Shown: piece after piece, positions 63,171-64,000 of the stretch | Layout of the letters: each line of letters opens with the position of its first letter | How positions within the stretch are numbered: position 1 is the first letter of the stretch | Origin: Oasisia sp. SBJ-2009 | Taxonomy: Eukaryota > Annelida > Polychaeta > Sabellida > Siboglinidae | Direction of reading: 5' to 3' | DNA length: 64,000 nt | Assembly: GCA_964017155.1 (NCBI GenBank) | Contig: OZ024861.1 | Span: 15,005,889-15,069,888, forward strand | The notes under the pieces: generated by a model | Databases searched by the model: none | The model's input: the letters and a program-made list of their open reading frames with translations, nothing else | Told to the model about the DNA's origin: nothing | Program-made: the position numbers and the translations under genes

Positions 63171-63232
63171 GTGTATATACGGTATTGGAGTACGACCACG
63201 TCTCTTGGTAGTGTATGTACGGTATTGGAGTA
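63171..63232 (+). repeat. Short direct repeat, 22 bp x 2 with 40 bp period
   Basis: 63171-63192 and 63211-63232 are the same 22-mer with one difference (GTGTATATAC versus GTGTATGTAC at the start), separated by 18 bp. Confidence 0.9.
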
Positions 63233-63618
63233 GGCACTAGCGTGACCCATAGCCTTTCGCCAACGTATGGGAATTTACTAAGTCGACCACAGCCGCAACA
63301 AATCGCTCCCTCTTCGACGTGCACCGAACCGCGGCGACGCCGAAGCGAATATCGAGCCATTTGCCACTAATTTTCACGACAAATTGCGTATCTGCTGCCA
63401 GACCGACTCGCCGCCGCCGTGCGCAGTCAGACCTGGTTTCCATTTCTCGCTTCTTTGAGAACGGAACGCAGCAAGTGCCGAACATATTAGAGCAATATAT
63501 TCTACGCAGTCTTCGATGGTCAGGCTTAACAAGGATGCCCTACGAAACACGCAACTGTCGTTTTATCGAGCCAGCAAGCCAGCCAGGCGAGCAGAGCCCA
63601 ACACTCGTCTCGTCCGGG

Positions 63619-63676
63619 GACGATGGCGGCGGCGATGACGACGCTCACTCGCTCGCTCGCTGGGCGGCGCCACGAG
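63619..63676 (+). repeat. GC-rich low-complexity stretch (GGC, GAC and CGCT runs)
   Basis: GATGGCGGCGGCGATGACGACG is followed by CTCACTCGCTCGCTCGCTGGG. The start resembles a YY1-like ATGGCGGC site and the stretch is CpG-dense, so it could be part of a promoter or a 5' exon. A 35-codon ATG frame starts at 63623. No gene call is supported. Confidence 0.5.
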
Positions 63677-64000
63677 CGGGTTTACGGCTCCCCTCTGTTT
63701 CCAAACTATATTTTATATACATGTACATAAACTAACCCTAAGCTTAGCATAAGTTATAACCCTAAATCTGTCCCTACACTGCTAAACGTCGACGCCTCGA
63801 CACAATACTGATGTTATGGTAATCACAGAACTGCGGGGAGCACACACTGATAAATTGTGTTTGTTTCAGTAATGAAAGTGATGTTGTATCATAACCTAGT
63901 GTGTATTTATGTGGATACGATATGTCAGGAGACGTTTGTCGGCTGTATGTTGGCGTTTTAATAATTATCTCAGAAAGTACAAGATCGCGCTAATGGCTAT

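Larger units (their letters stand above)
62948..64000. other. Non-array flank beyond the satellite edge
   Basis: Sequence unlike the repeat begins at 62948. It is AT-rich to about 63240, with a TATAAAA at 63122-63128. A GC-rich stretch follows to about 63690, then AT-rich DNA again with two TAACCCTAA words (63733 and 63757) flanking the palindrome CTAAGCTTAG. Open frames exist on both strands over 63237-63735 (138 codons plus, 82 codons minus), but neither resembles a protein I recognise. No RNA gene was seen. Confidence 0.8.

Noticed and set aside
63319..63735. 138-codon frame in the flank (82-codon frame on the other strand)
   Set aside because: The composition is low-complexity (runs of R, G, D) over GC-rich sequence, both strands are open, and neither is recognised.
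63733..63765. Telomere-like TAACCCTAA words
   Set aside because: Only two words, 24 bp apart, with no tandem TTAGGG run; not telomeric.

Overview
The window looks like nuclear DNA of a metazoan, probably an invertebrate. It has no operons or bacterial gene layout. It is dominated by a long head-to-tail tandem repeat and carries a non-LTR (LINE-type) retrotransposon with an endonuclease/reverse transcriptase ORF. No tRNA, rRNA, histone or host protein gene could be recognised, so the species cannot be named from sequence alone.

Layout. Positions 1-62947 are one tandem array of about 2.24 kb units in the same orientation: 26 full units (one interrupted) and a last unit cut short. The array is already running at base 1, so its left edge lies outside the window. 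Units range from 2240 to 2247 bp; the length differences come largely from small indels and a G tract of 6-13 G. Units 1-3 form one subfamily and later units another. Blocks of two units (about 4.49 kb) have been duplicated at least twice, most clearly 49698-54183 versus 54184-58669. Unit 12 is split by a 2.59 kb 5'-truncated LINE on the minus strand (25223-27810) with an intact reverse transcriptase frame. After an abrupt end at 62947 comes about 1.05 kb of non-array sequence with a short direct repeat and a GC-rich, low-complexity stretch.

What the repeat may do. Every unit has the same candidate regulatory layout: a TATATAAA box, a CACGTG E-box, and a compact CpG-rich block with an ETS-like CCGGAAG, a 12-bp palindrome holding a full CRE (TGACGTCA) and a YY1-like AAGATGGCG, followed by the variable G tract. 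This resembles the promoter-bearing macrosatellites known in other animals (D4Z4, DXZ4), although the sequence itself is not recognised as theirs. The open frames inside the unit persist in all copies, but mostly lack ATG starts and change ends through frameshifts and stop changes, so they are best read as passengers of recent homogenisation. The most interesting candidate is therefore a promoter-bearing macrosatellite that may make a repeated noncoding transcript, with a recent LINE insertion as a marker of its turnover.
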